64,000 bases of DNA from Drosophila persimilis (GCF_003286085.1 NW_020825326.1:1922001-1986000); one strand, 5' to 3'; numbered from the stretch's first letter, positions 10,612 to 22,415 are shown. Numbers and translations: made by a program. The notes: generated by a model from the sequence alone, not told the origin.

Positions 10612-12128
10612 ACACTAGCGCCAGCAAAAGGGTCGCGCAGTGAGACCATACCACAGCCGCAGACGGACACACTACAAACCGATCATGCACAATGTGACCG
10701 TAACGCAAAAGCCAACGGGCACACTCCCAGATGAGCCTATAGAACGCGTTAGGACTACTTTCCCAAGCAAGAGGAGCAACAGCTGACTTTACTAAATATA
10801 TGCAACGTAGAATCTCTAGCTTTTAACTCGGTACGCTAAATAAATGCTCTCCTTTTTTTCCACCTTCGGAACCTACTTAAGCCTCCCAATTCGCCCGCCC
10901 CCATTTCTCCTCGGAGCGTACTTAAACCTCCGCAACCTAGACTAACGGCGATAGGACAATGCGCATGCAAATGGCGCATTTTCAGTGTCAATAGGGGTTT
11001 CTTCCCTGCCCTACGGCTGTGAAGTCCTTCGTCCTGAAGGCTCCGCCGTACAGTTCGCGTGCTAATTTCGCTACCTCACTTTTAATGTCTTCAGCCATTT
11101 TGAATCGATTACACAGATTTTCTACATCGATTTTCTAACCTCAAAAAACATATACGGTCGAAACATGGTGGAAACTCATTTAAAAATTTGATCGAATAAG
11201 CTTGAAAGCTTTTGGGGTCGCTGATTACGAACTTGATGTCAGTTTTCTTCTTTCGAGATGTATCTAGTTCTTTTCTCTTGTGAAGCCGAGGTACAGCTTT
11301 TCAGTCTGTCCAGGGCGCGGTCTTTCCGCACAGCAAAATTTCTGTGTGAGGACCTAAGGGGGAGGTCGTCTGCGGCGAAAACGCGCGAGCAGAGGGGGGA
11401 TCGTGTGACGAAAAATATACCGCGGGGCCGAAACGCGCGTTGGGGCCCCGAATGATGGTTTAGGAAACGAAAATGGTACGTGCGGGAGAGAGGAGCCCAG
11501 CTTGGTGGATGCCGCATGATCCAGGACTCACATCCACTTCGCTGGGTCCCCAGGAAAAAGGAAGGAGAAACAGGTAGGTGTTTTTGGTTGGTTGTCTTTG
11601 CTTCTCATTTTTCCTTTCCCCACCTAAAAATCCCCGCGCCAGCAGCCGGCTGATGTCCGGTTCCTGGGGTCCCGTATGACTGTCGGCTCTCTTGCTTTGG
11701 CTGCGTGGGCGTAAGAGCGATCGGCGGCTCTCTCCGTCTTCCTCTCTGTCGTGCTGTTTCTTTTCGCTGTGTTAGGATAGGTCCATTGCTGGTGATGCTC
11801 TGGTACCCTATTAATCATAGTAAGTAAAAGACCTCACCGTTTTTGTTTTCCTTAGTGTATTTCTTAATCTAATTGGGGATGTATCTACAATAAATAAATA
11901 AGGGGGATAAATAAGGATTCATGCATGTGTCGAAATAAGTAAATGAATTGGAATAAAATAATAAGCCCTCTTGGCTGTCCCTTCAGGGGATGGTGTTGCT
12001 GTCATTTTTGTGAAGGGTTGTGCGTTCACACTCTTCAAAATATCTATTTAAAGAGGGAAGATGTAGGATAAATACCATCATCATTTAACAAATTACCTAG
12101 GAACAAGTTTTTGTGAAAATGAACTCTC
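10612..12128. other. Noncoding; possible minus-strand retroelement leader
   Basis: A short minus-strand frame starting MAEDIKSEVAKLAREL (around 11,099 down to 10,993) looks like the start of a small protein but ends after 36 codons. The 11,240-11,820 part is GC-rich with long minus-strand frames of biased composition and no recognisable motif. It may belong to the minus-strand LTR element whose primer site is at 16,111-16,128, split by later insertions; this is inference from position only. Confidence 0.3.
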
Positions 12129-12905
12129 TTAATAATTAATGCAGTTGAACTTATGCTCCTGAAGCCTACTGGGCACTAAGCCTGCCAAGTTTTGTAGAGT
12201 TGATAACTCTATCCTGTTCCATTCTGCACCGATCGCTTGTTTTAATTCCTTCAATACATCGTACTGCCTTGTACAGGCATAGGCTTCTTCTGCAAGGGTT
12301 CCCCACAGATCCTCAATTGGATTTAAGTCCGGACTCATTAACGGCCACTTCATCAGTGGTATCGTGTGGGTCTCAAAATTGCCTATTCTAGCACGAGCAA
12401 CATGAATTGGTGCATTATCCTGTTGAAAAGTCCATTGATCCCCACGGAAATGCTCAGCAAATGGAACAATTTCACTGTCTAAGAATTCTATATATGCTTG
12501 ATTATTTATCCGGCCGGATATAAAACAAAGTGGAGACTTCCCAATATCATAAGCGATCCACCGCCATGGTTCTGCTTATAGAAAGTTGCCCGTGAATGAT
12601 GAGGATCTCTCCAATACTTATGAAGGCCGTCTGGACCGTCTTAATTAAATTTTGAGATCAGGGCACTGCGCAGGCCAGGGAAGAACAGCCACACCAAATC
12701 TGTTTATGGGTTGCACTGCATTTTGTTTTTTCGCTTGTCATAGATGCATAAATCTGTTACGGAATGAGCGTTGGAACTGGAAAGCCACTTCATCTGTCTA
12801 TAAAACATTGTACCAAAACTCCTTTGGTTGTTTAAGGTATTCCAAAGCGAATGAGAGGCGTTTTGCTTTATTTGGCTCGAAAATGTATATTATTTTTCGC
12901 ACTAT
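12129..12905 (-). pseudogene. Tc1-family transposase pseudogene (copy 1)
   Basis: Would have catalysed cut-and-paste transposition at TA sites. On the minus strand the order is: NKAKRLSFALEYL (about 12,860-12,830); a TDE catalytic-Asp block in which the expected preceding Trp codon is a stop (about 12,805); GPDG...KYWRD and GGGSL (about 12,640-12,540); FQQDNAPIH with the second Asp (about 12,430-12,405); and SPDLNPIEDLWG with the Glu, spaced as in D34E enzymes (about 12,335-12,300). The frame ends at 12,129. The N-terminal DNA-binding domain is absent and the middle is frameshifted. Beyond 12,905 the sequence runs into a DINE-1 copy, so the right end is lost. Confidence 0.85.
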
Positions 12906-13028
12906 ATACATACGTTCGTATTTCGATCTCTTATAATCTCCGACGTGATGCTACAGCATCACTGACTTTTTTGCCAATCAATTGTTGCGAGTCTGCTGAC
13001 AATTGAACTGGGTTTATCGACGGATTTT

Positions 13029-14020
13029 TATCAGCATCAATAGCCGAATAGATGGAGCCCTGTCTGTCTGTCCGTCCGTCCCTATCAGCGCCTAATTCTC
13101 AAAGACTATAAGAGCTAGAGCAACGACATTTTATATCCGGACTTCTGTGATATGTCACTGTTACAGGAATTTTTAAAAACTTTGCCCCGCCCACTTCCGC
13201 CTCCACAAAGTTCGAAAATCTGTGGCATCCACAATTTCAAAGATACGAGAAAACAAAAAACGCAGAATCGTTTAGGATGACTATATTCTATGATATGACT
13301 TCTAGAGTACAAAATCTGAACCAGATCGTATATTAATAATAGCCAGAATCAAGGAAACAATTTCATTCTTTCTCGCTCTGTCTCTCTCTAACACACAGGT
13401 TTCATGGTCGGTTTTGCCAATTGCAAAATATGAGTTCAAGGATCTCAGAACCTATAAGCGGCAGAGCAACCAAATTTCGTATCCACACTCCTGTGATATC
13501 GGACCTTGACCGTTTCGTGTCCAAATTTCGCCACACCCCCTTCCGCCCCCGCAAAGGACGAAAATCTGAGGCAACCACAAATCTCAGAGACTATTAAGGC
13601 TAGAGTAACCAAATTTGGTACACACACTCCTTTAAAATGTCACTATAAAACGTATATCTCAAAATTTTTTCGCCCCATCCCCATCCGCCCCCACAAAGGA
13701 CGAAAATCTGTTGCATCCACAATATTGCAGATTCGAGAAAACTAAAAACGCAGAATTATAGAGAATGACCATATATATCCGGTTGCGGAATCTGGATCAG
13801 ATCGGATAATTTGTATAGCCAAAAGCAAGAAATCAATTTTCAGTGGCTACTCAGCGCCCGACGTCACGCTCAGACTGATTTTCTGTCTCTCTCGCACGCA
13901 CTCTTTGTCGTGTCGTTTAATATTAGCGGCGTCTGCCGGAGGAAAGCCATACTGACTTAGTATCGGGTATAACTGTAGAGTTGCGGTCTCCGCAGCAACT
14001 CACAACGTTCCCCCTCGTTT
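13029..14020 (+). mobile_element. DINE-1 (Helentron-type) copy A, 5'-truncated
   Basis: Non-autonomous rolling-circle-type element. It begins inside the family at TCAGCATCAATAGCC, followed by a short GTCT/GTCC block (13,059-13,083), the core shared with the copies at 17,953 and 26,104, and the 3' end: inverted subterminal AGTATCGGGTATAA, a hairpin with stem GAGTTGC (13,978-13,984) and GCAACTC (13,995-14,001), then CAACGTTCCCCCTCG. The frames in this region (for example 13,445-13,745) are products of the repeat and recur in the other copies. The first ~170 bases of the family are missing where it meets the Tc1 relic. Confidence 0.85.
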
Positions 14021-15291
14021 TGTATTCCAAAGGTTTGTCACACCCAATAAGTGAGATAAGAAAAAAGGGTATCAGAGGTCATAAATGGTCTCTCCTCTTG
14101 ATTGTCTTTTCCCTGCGTGTCTCGTTTCTTTTGTGGATCGCTATACCCAGCTGGGTCTCGCATTACATTTGTTGTATTTGCTTATACATATGTTTGTACA
14201 TATATCTAAACCTAAGCCTCTTACTTAATTATTTTACCTTACTCTACTTGTTTAGAATTAAGTCATATTTAATACCCGGGGGGAAAAACTCATGAATACT
14301 TTGCATTATTGGTGTTCGTGAATAATATGATAGAGTGATTTTATATTAGTGGACTGTGTTTATAATGTTCTTGTCCGGTTCGATGTCTATTTATTACTAA
14401 AAATGCCGTCGCAGGGGCGAAAAAAATTTGTGTGTATACAGATTTTGCGTCTCTTCCATTTTCTTCTTGCTCCCTTTTCGCGATTGGCGTCTCTTCCATT
14501 TTCTTCTCGCTCCCTTTTCGCGATTGATTCTTCGCCTAGCGATGGACTTATTTCTAAATATGGGAGGTCAAGAATATCGTCTGCGTTCCTCAATAATTGG
14601 GAACCTGAAATATTAGTCATAAGGAATTAATCAATGTTTATAATGTTTGAGTATGTGTTGTAGCGTTTGATCTCCTGCAGCAAGCCCCTGTAGGTCCCTC
14701 ATCGCGTAAGGGGTCTTGAATTTAAGTATTAATTGCCTGGCACAACAAGACCAAGGTAGGGTGGGCGAACAGCTGAGGAGTCCTGTTCGTTCCCCGTTCC
14801 CAAGTGCAGTTATTGTCTTTCGTTTTAGGTTTTGTGCTTTCCGTCCGGTTCCGTAATAATAGGGTAGACCTTAGTCCTTGCTTAGGAGCAAAAATAATAG
14901 AACACCACACTCGTGGCCGACGAGCCAGTAGCCGGAAAATTCACAGCGTACCGCTCCAAGCTGTGAGGACCATCTGGCCTACACCGTGGTTACACGTTAC
15001 ACCTATATAGATTAACTGACAAATGTCGACCTAAACAATAAACAATTAACTGGCAGTTGCTTATACGATTTTTACGTACAGTACCCGTGGCAAAAATCAC
15101 AATTTTCTTCTAAGAAATCAGAAGGCTTATGAATGTTAGCCAAAGGTAGACCTTTGGCCAAAAATAAATACAACATAAGATAATATTCCCAACGAAAGCC
15201 ATTTTAGATAGTTTTTCCTTTCGTTAGCGCTAGCTTCTAATAATGGATAAGTATTGTGGCGCGGTTCTTGGTTTTAGTTTTATTAACTTTC
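14021..15291. other. Noncoding; minus-strand LTR-element leader or relic
   Basis: No gene recognised. A perfect-length 40-base tandem duplication with one difference lies at 14,447-14,526. The 14,640-15,010 stretch and the 15,020-15,290 stretch lack coding motifs. Position between the DINE-1 and the primer binding site at 16,111 suggests the internal part of a minus-strand retrotransposon, but nothing in the sequence proves this. Confidence 0.3.
14447..14526. repeat. 40 bp tandem duplication
   Basis: Two adjacent copies (14,447-14,486 and 14,487-14,526) begin GCGTCTCTTCC and end TTTTCGCGATTG, differing at one T/C position. It is probably a simple local duplication. Confidence 0.85.
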
Positions 15292-16110
15292 TCAATGGTA
15301 ATTGTTGAGCCTGCAATATAGTATGCATCCCTCTACACGACGTAGTTCCGCGTCCCTGTTCCGGCCTAGCCCCTCTTGAATTTTGATATCGTCTTTCTGA
15401 CGAGTAAGACTCGGATCTGATGGGATCCCACCTCTACCGGCACTATTCCCGAACCCATGTCGGGTGTAATACGGCTGCCAGTGTATTCTCATCAAAAAAA
15501 ACTTCCTCTGAATACAACACCGCGCTACAAACTGGGAAATTTTCGTTACTTTTTCCGAATTCTTGCACACAGGTATCATGGTACCGGTGACCAAAAGACG
15601 CAGGACACATTAATTGATTTCTTCTTACGGCTTCTTGACATATACTGCAGATCTAAACGGCCATATCACATGACGCCTTACCTCCTGGGGTACGTTGTAC
15701 GAGTGAAATGTTAAAAGTAACCAAGTAATACCAGTTCTGATAATTAAATGTTTAAATCCCTAATTAAAGGACCACAGCTTAAATAATATTTAATAGTTTT
15801 TCTCTTCATACCAACAGCTTATCCCTTTCGAGCATGACTCCGTCCGATACTCGTATACGCTTTCTCTTGTCACCGGAATTTAACCTCAATGAAGTCCTCT
15901 GGTAGTCTTTTAAAAATACAAGTTTTCTACCTTTCGCTACGTGGCGATTGTATTTGGTTGGTTATGCCAAAACTCAGAATTTTAAACCAGAATTTTCTCA
16001 ATAACCTCTGTTACAGTAGTTGGACTGGAAACACTATTCATTTAAGCTTGGAATTTAAAATACAAAGAGATACATTTTTGGGGTCTTAACCAGTAGTAAC
16101 TAGTACTCCG
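15292..16110 (-). other. Leader/gag-like region of a minus-strand LTR retrotransposon
   Basis: Lies immediately downstream, on the minus strand, of the primer binding site at 16,111-16,128. A frame of about 100 codons (15,594 to 15,292) follows roughly 500 bases of leader. Its residues include GRGGIPSDPSLTRQKDD but no capsid, zinc-knuckle or enzyme motif that I recognise. It may be the start of a decayed gag, or leader sequence that is open by chance. Confidence 0.3.
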
Positions 16111-16128
16111 GCCCCACGCTGGGCGCCA
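16111..16128 (-). promoter_or_regulatory. tRNA-Lys-type primer binding site
   Basis: Read on the minus strand it is TGGCGCCCAGCGTGGGGC, which matches the complement of the 3' end of Drosophila tRNA-Lys (as I know it) at all but one position. Such an 18-mer directly after an LTR primes minus-strand cDNA synthesis in gypsy-group elements. It fixes the orientation of an otherwise unrecognisable element: its LTR should lie at 16,129 and above and its internal region below 16,111. A tRNA gene fragment is unlikely because the T-arm upstream of it is not tRNA-like. Confidence 0.7.
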
Positions 16129-16130
16129 AT

Positions 16131-16252
16131 TTATGTAATGTGCAGAAATGCATATCCATAGAGGTGTGAAAATGTATGTGAAACCTACATCCGTACATAC
16201 AATATATCACCTTTATAGATGTGCATTTTTTACCTTACAACACATCACATAA
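16131..16252. repeat. 122 bp imperfect palindrome abutting the primer site
   Basis: The left arm TTATGTAATGTG...AATGCATATCC is matched in inverted orientation by the right arm ending GCATTTTTTACC...CACATCACATAA, with about 40 bases per arm and a short loop. It sits exactly where the 3' end of the LTR should be. It is either the surviving end of the LTR or a miniature inverted-repeat element that landed there. A TATAAAGG motif is present on the minus strand. Confidence 0.6.
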
Positions 16253-16279
16253 TTAGTATTTACTAGTTAAAATCCAGTG

Positions 16280-17950
16280 TACCCACCTATATTTTTTTTG
16301 TCAACTTTATAATTATTTTTGGCATACTTTTAATAAGCGTCTGGCAAGTTTCTGTAGGTGTTTTATGCCACAATTTTGGACGCCCTTACCTAATTTTTGA
16401 TTATTTGAAAATGAAAAATTACGCGTATTTCCTTTCTTGCATCTTCCCACAAGTTTTCGATTGGATTGAAGTCGGAAGATTGACTACACCACTTTAAAAC
16501 GTAAATTTGTTGTCCCTCTAAATTTGGTGATCAGTTTTGATGTGTGCTTTGGGTTTTTATCTTGCTGTAATACCCAAAACCACTCTACAATATGGATTTT
16601 TATTGCTCATTTTGTGCGTTGTCAGAAAATGTGGACGTACGCCGTACCAGGATGATTAATTGCCACCTCCATTCTATATTTAACAATTATCTGCTAGTAA
16701 TGAAACTTAGATACAAAATGAGGAAAGAAGAGAAATTAAAAGTTTGTTAAGTTTAGGTGATTGGTAATATTACATGCTATTAGCTTAAGGGATAGTGCAG
16801 GGGATAAGCTATGACAGAGAGAGTTGTAGTTGTGGCATATAACCCTAAAAGGTTCATGTTGGGCATAATTTGACCTACATATGTGTAAGCGGATTGGCCG
16901 AAAAGTACGGGTAGGTCTGGATGGAACGGCAAAGTCAATCTGACGAACATTACCCCATTACATATTCTGCGATGGTGCAACGACGGCAGGTCAATAAGAT
17001 ATAGTCTAGATCAATAACACCCTGCTGCTCTTTATACTGCGGGCACTACACACAAGAATAATACTCCAATATCGGACGTACTAACGAGATATACATTTTT
17101 CTTCGTAACGTACGGGTCGTCAAACTCCTTGGACCAATGCTTGATGAATGCTAAAACACACTTAGCTTTAATTACTGTTGCGGCTAAATGGTTGTTGAAA
17201 CACATCTGACGATCAAAAAGGACTCCGAGGTCATTTGAACTCGAAATTCGCTCCAGGATATGAACATATGAGACAAAATGTGGAGCGCGTCGGTGAAGTG
17301 TGCTAAGTTTGCATTTAGAAAGGTTCAGAAAAAAAGATTAGTTGAACAGCACAATAGTAGTTAATTTAGATCCAGTTGATGTTATAACTTGGGGAAGGTC
17401 ATTCACAAATAAAATGAACAGAAACGGGCCAGTTTGACAGTTTTACTTTGTGAAAAATGGATCAAATTCCTTTTCGTTAGGGCTCCCTAAAGTGCTTGCA
17501 CAATCATTCCCTAAACAAATTTATTTTAGTTTCGTCGCTCCATAAAAGGTTTCTGCTCTCTTTCCCTCCGGCGTATCCTGCCCAGTCTTTGTGATCTTTA
17601 CCAAAAGTTTTGCCTCATGCTTATATTTTTTTTGCGCATAACATAAGTGGGACCTTTCTTGTTACTCTCCGGGAGGGTTTGCCTTTTTGTAGCCGTCGAC
17701 GGATCGTTGAAGTTTTAACTTATTTTGCGATTTCTGCTGCAATAGCCTTTGACGACCTAAATGGGTCCTAAAACTGCTCAAACAAACAATGTAGTGGTCA
17801 AGCGGTTTGCTTGTTTTCTGTGGCCCCAAGAGAGTTTCCTGACTAGGTTTTCATTTTAAAGAATTTCGATCAAAATCTCTTCGACTAAGAGCCAATCGGG
17901 CTTCTATCTTTGTACAATAAGACTTTCGGCCTATTCTTGTAAGAAAACAA
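16280..17950 (-). pseudogene. Tc1-family transposase pseudogene (copy 2), split by a LINE fragment
   Basis: On the minus strand the N-terminal helix-turn-helix part is recognisable near 17,780-17,660 (STIRRRL with flanking residues), and WSDETK with the first Asp at about 17,535. After about 17,440 the frame is replaced by LINE sequence. Transposase resumes near 16,600 with LQQDKNPKHTSKLI (second Asp) and SDFNPIENLWEDARKEIR (Glu, about 16,470-16,430), then TCQTLIKSMPK near 16,340. The left outer edge at about 16,274 reads CAGTGTACCCACC, a Tc1-like terminus. The right terminus is lost at the DINE-1 beginning at 17,953. Stops and frameshifts are frequent. Confidence 0.8.
16680..17440 (-). mobile_element. 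Jockey-like LINE fragment inserted in Tc1 copy 2
   Basis: A 5'-truncated non-LTR retrotransposon. The minus strand shows a reverse-transcriptase motif GPFLFILFVNDLP (about 17,433-17,395), then LGVLFDRQMCFNNHL (about 17,230-17,185), FIKHWSKEFDD and SLVRPILEYYS (about 17,080-17,045) of the RT thumb and connection. The catalytic FADD box is missing, so part of the palm is deleted. Motif style fits the Jockey/CR1 group. It interrupts the Tc1 coding order, so it is the younger insertion. Confidence 0.75.
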
Positions 17951-17952
17951 GT

Positions 17953-19390
17953 AAAACCGAGGGGGAACGTTGTGAGTTGCTGCGGAGACCGCAACTCTAC
18001 AGTTATACCCGATACTAAGGCAGTATGGCTCTCCTCCGGCAGACGTCGCTAACACTGAACGACAAAGAGTGCGTGCGAGAAAGACAAAAAATCAGTCTGA
18101 GCGATTTGTTCCTTTTGGTTACAAAAATGATCCGATCTGATCCAGATTCAGCAATCTGATAGATGTGGTCATTGTCTATGATTCTGCGTTTTTATACCCG
18201 ATACTCAAAATGAGTATTGGGGTATATTAGATTTGTGGTAAAAGTGGATGTGTGTAACGTCCAGAAGGAATCGTTTCCGACCCCTTAAAGTATATATATT
18301 CTTGATCAGCATCAATAGCCGAGTCGATTGAGCCCTGTCTGTCTGTCCGTCTGTCCGTCCGTCCGTCCGTCCGTCCGTCCGTCCGTCCGTCTGTCCGTCC
18401 CCTTCAGCGCCTAGTGCTCAAAGACTATAAGAGCTAGAGCAACGATGTTTTGGATCCAGACTTCTGTGATATGTCACTGCTACAAAAATATTTCAAAACT
18501 TCGCCCCGCCCACTTCTGCCACCACAAAGAACGAAAATCTGTGGCATCCACATTTTTAAAGATACGATAAAACCAAAAACACAGAATCGTAGAGGATGAC
18601 TATATGTTCTAGAGCGTATAATATACGTTTTATAGTGGGATCTAATAGTTGTGCGGATACCAAATTTGGTTACTGTAGCCTTAATAGTCTCTGAGATTTG
18701 TCGATGCCCCAGATTTTCGTCCTTTTCGGGGGCGGAAGGGGGTGTGGCGAAATTTGGACACGAAACGGTCAAGGTCCGATATCACAGGAGTGTGGATACC
18801 AAATTTGGTTGCTCTGCCGCTTATAGGTTCTGAGATCCTTGAACTCATATTTTGCAATTGGCAAAACCGACCATGAAACCTGTGTGTTAGAGAGAGACAG
18901 AGCGAGAAAGAATGAAATTGTTTTCTTGATTCTGGCTATAATAATTATACGATCTGGTTTAGATTTTACGCTCTAGAACATATAGTCATCCTCTACGATT
19001 CTGTGTTTTTGGTTTTATCGTATCTTTAAAAATGTGGATGCCACAGATTTTCGTTCTTTGTGGTGGCAGAAGTGGGCGGGGCGAAGTTTTGAAATATTTT
19101 TGTAGCAGTGACATATCACAGAAGTCTGGATCCAAAACATCGTTGCTCTAGCTCTTATAGTCTTTGAGCACTAGGCGCTGAAGGGGACGGACAGACGGAC
19201 GGACGGACGGACGGACGGACGGACGGACAGACGGACAGACAGACAGGGCTCAATCGACTCGGCTATTGATGCTGATCAAGAATATATACTTTATGGGGTC
19301 GGAAACGATTCCTTCTGGACGTTACACACATCCACTTTTACCACAAATCTAATATACCACAATACTCATTTTGAGTATCGGGTATAAAAA
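17953..19390 (-). mobile_element. DINE-1 copy B with internal inverted duplication
   Basis: The 3' end with its hairpin (GAGTTGC/GCAACTC) lies at 17,953-18,010 and the 5' end, TTTTTATACCCGATACTC on the minus strand, at 19,390. Compared with copy C, a short core segment is replaced at 18,189-18,617 by a second DINE-1 5' half in the opposite orientation. The result is a pair of near-identical arms, 18,189-18,617 and 18,968-19,390, around a 350-base spacer. Both arms carry the GTCC block (18,335-18,400 and, inverted, 19,186-19,247). Confidence 0.9.
18189..19390. repeat. Large near-perfect inverted repeat (arms ~425 bp)
   Basis: Left arm 18,189-18,617 and right arm 18,968-19,390 are reverse complements. 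Over about 210 bases next to the spacer I see no difference. Outside that, one G/T change, one T/A change, a 2-base TA indel and one 4-base microsatellite unit separate them. Confidence 0.9.
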
Positions 19391-22300
19391 TTATAGTCAT
19401 ATAGGACTAATTTGACCAAAAATAATAAAAGGTCAAAATACTGATTTGTCATGTCTTACTATCACCTTTTTCTTACCTTTCCACGTTTATCGATTACATA
19501 GGATATCATTATATTTTCCGTGGATGTTGGTTTTCTTTAGAAGGCCTTTAATGTGTAAATGTGTAAATATAAGAAGGAGGGCAATTCGCAAACCAAATCG
19601 ATTCAATCATGGAAAGACTGAGTAGCAGACAGACCGCAGGATAATTTGCGCATTTATTAGGAGAACAGTGGATAGAAACCTTAATCCGCTAATTGATTAA
19701 CACCTGAGAGTGTCCGCTCCATCATCGTTGTGTCCATGGATGCGGAGCAAAGTTGTTTGCCACTTACAGATATTAGACAATGCCCTCGTCTGCAGCCGGT
19801 TCTCGTTCCTCCGCCGGGACTCAAATCAGGGCACAAGTTGAGAGCGGACCAAGAGTGAGGAGTAGCCTGCATGAGCCGCGAGTCTCTAAATGCGTCATTA
19901 AAAAATTAAAAGCAAATTCCCGCACAGCGACGACGAGAACGACGAAGATGCGGACAACATTGTTGATGGCTAGGACAAAGGAGCAGAAGAGAATGGTGTA
20001 GTAGTAGAGTGGGAGGCTGCCGGGGAACAGTCGGAGAAGATGTCGAGAGCCAGATGCCACATTAATGTCCCTGCTGCAAGTAGAGACTGGGAAATTTCAG
20101 CTGAGAGAAAGAGGAGGGGATAATTCCGGATGAAATTGCCTCCGGAGGAACGCCAGCGAACGCACGGACAATGTAACAAAATGCAAGGCGCTAAGTCAGA
20201 GAAGATGCCAGCAGTCAGAGCAGGGTCTTTGAACCAGAATCGGCTGCAGCGTACAATATTTCTGTGGATTAGTTCACTAAGAAAGTTCTTGGTATAATTT
20301 TGAAATTCTACCCAGAAGTATGCTCTCATTTCCACATTTTAATTAGTTCGTTGTCCGTTTAATTGTCCCCTAAAATTACATTCGCACTTTGCTATATTTG
20401 GTTAAAATAGTAATAATCTCAAACTGGATTAGTTGATCATATCCCCCCACATTTCCATCAATGTATTACCCCAAAAACAGTACACAATAATAGGTACTAA
20501 GAGACTGACTTCCAGGGTCCTTAAATGAGTGGCGACCAAAATCGAATTACATGCCACTGTCACTCAGTCATGTACTCACTCTCTCACTCTCATCCCAAAG
20601 GGTCCCTGCTGGTCCCTGCCCGTCCCTGCCGGCCCCTGGTGGCCCTGATCCAGCCTCCTATCCGCAGACTGACGTTGATTGCTTTTAGTCGATGAGCGAT
20701 TGCGGTGGGAAAGTCGAGGGGTGCGGTGCTGTGTGGAGAGGGGAACAGAGGACGGTGGGGGACGAGACTGTCAGCTTTTATGATTTTAAAATATTTCATT
20801 AATTCAATTAATTATACATTTTTGCGGTAAGGTGTTCCATAAAATAAACTGGAAAAGGTATTCGAGGGTCGAAACTGACCAGACCAGACCAGACCAGACC
20901 AAGATCTGATTAAGCCTTTGATTCTGGTTTTGGCTCAATTTCTGATTCGTCTCTGGCTTATGAGGCTAATTTTTCTCCTGGAAGATGCATTTATTTTTTT
21001 GGAAGATATTTATATATTTTTATGGCAACGAATTCCATTGAGAGTTCGGGAACAATCAAAGACAAGGCAACTAGAGCCAAATATAAGATCGTTTACTTCA
21101 GATTTTATTTCAAGACTGCTAACTTGATTGGGTAGTCTCTGCACTCCAATGAATCTGAGCTTTTTCGAAGTTAAGGAAGTAGTTTAAAGAGGAAATCGGT
21201 TTACCGGTTTAAATAGACGGAACTCTGATTTTCCCACCGAATATTGTTAAACACTTAAACGATTTGGCAATTGGAAGATTTAACCAAAAGTTGAGAGCTG
21301 CATTAATTTAATTGAATTTAATTCCCTTACAAAGTGGCTCGAGACAGAATCACTGAAAGTGTCGGAAAAGTGCCAAGTGGAAGACCCGCAGTGAACGGGT
21401 TGGACAAGCGCCAAAGGTGGGGCTTCGTGGGGTAACTGCGGGCGGATGGGGAGAGGGAAAAGGGTGAGCGGCAGACTTCTTGCAGTTGACAAAGTGTCGA
21501 CGGAAGTTTCGATTTATAATTAGCATGACACACACTCCAGTGAAAAACTGCAAAGAAATCAAGTCTGGCGAAAAATGCAAACTTTGGCCTCGACTTCGGC
21601 CTGTGGGGCTGAGTGTTGGGTGTGAAGCGGCGAATGGCAGAGAAGGGAAGCAGAGCTGGGCGAGAATCAATACTTCTGGTGGGCAGGGCATTTCTTGCTG
21701 CTCGGAGCTGTGGCAGAGCCCGCCAAATTTTCGCCATAGACAAAGTTTGGAACTTTCGTACCTCAATTGGTCTTGTGCTGGTCCTCGGTTAGTTTAAAAT
21801 GTAGCCAAACGAATACCCTTAGATTTCATGAAGTAATGGTTGCAAGAGATCTTGTATACACCGTTGGTGTATACATATTTATATTCAGTATACATAGCTT
21901 GTTCTTTTGGGTACAAATATTTGATGGGTCATCGACCAACGATTCGTACTTACCGCAGCGATCGGAAACGCTGTCTTCTGCTCTTTCTCCACCTCCATTC
22001 TAACATACATACATACATACATATGTAATCACATACGTGCAAGTATCTCTCACATATATGTATCTCATGTCCAAAATCAGTAAAGATCTCAAACATATCC
22101 TTTTTTATGTCACAATAATTCACAGAACCAAGTTCTCCCTCTATTATAGCTTATGTGTTATGTGTTCGGATGGACATGGAATCAAAGAGATTTCTGTAGA
22201 TGTTATACCCTCTTGTCTCTGTAAAGAGTAAGTTCGCCCTGAGGAAAGACTCGGCCTGACTTGTTGGTTCTGTCGCGACTTTGGCTTCAAGGTTTTAATT

Positions 22301-22415
22301 ACAACTTTCGACGCGTTCTCGCCTTGAGACAGTTTTGAGAGTCAGTCACCCATCCCCCGCCGCCCCTACGCCGACGTCCATACCCACTCCCAGAACGCCC
22401 AGAAATCAATGTGAA
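19391..22415. other. Unique noncoding DNA
   Basis: The dense transposon island ends at 19,390. No gene or element is recognised. Simple repeats include a GACCA array at 20,877-20,901 and an ACATAC run at 22,003-22,022. Open frames near 21,330-21,770 overlap in two registers of the same strand and have biased composition, so I read them as chance. Confidence 0.5.

Noticed and set aside
16111-16130. Possible tRNA-Lys gene 3' end
   Set aside because: The sequence upstream lacks the T-arm and the rest of a tRNA, whereas a primer binding site explains the match.
18335-18400. Regular 4-base GTCC repeats that could be mistaken for an independent satellite or CRISPR-like array
   Set aside because: They are the known internal microsatellite block of DINE-1 and have no spacers.
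18434-18833. Frames on both strands in DINE-1 copy B, repeated at 13,445-13,745 and 26,306-26,615
   Set aside because: They are identical products of the noncoding DINE-1 core in several copies and orientations.
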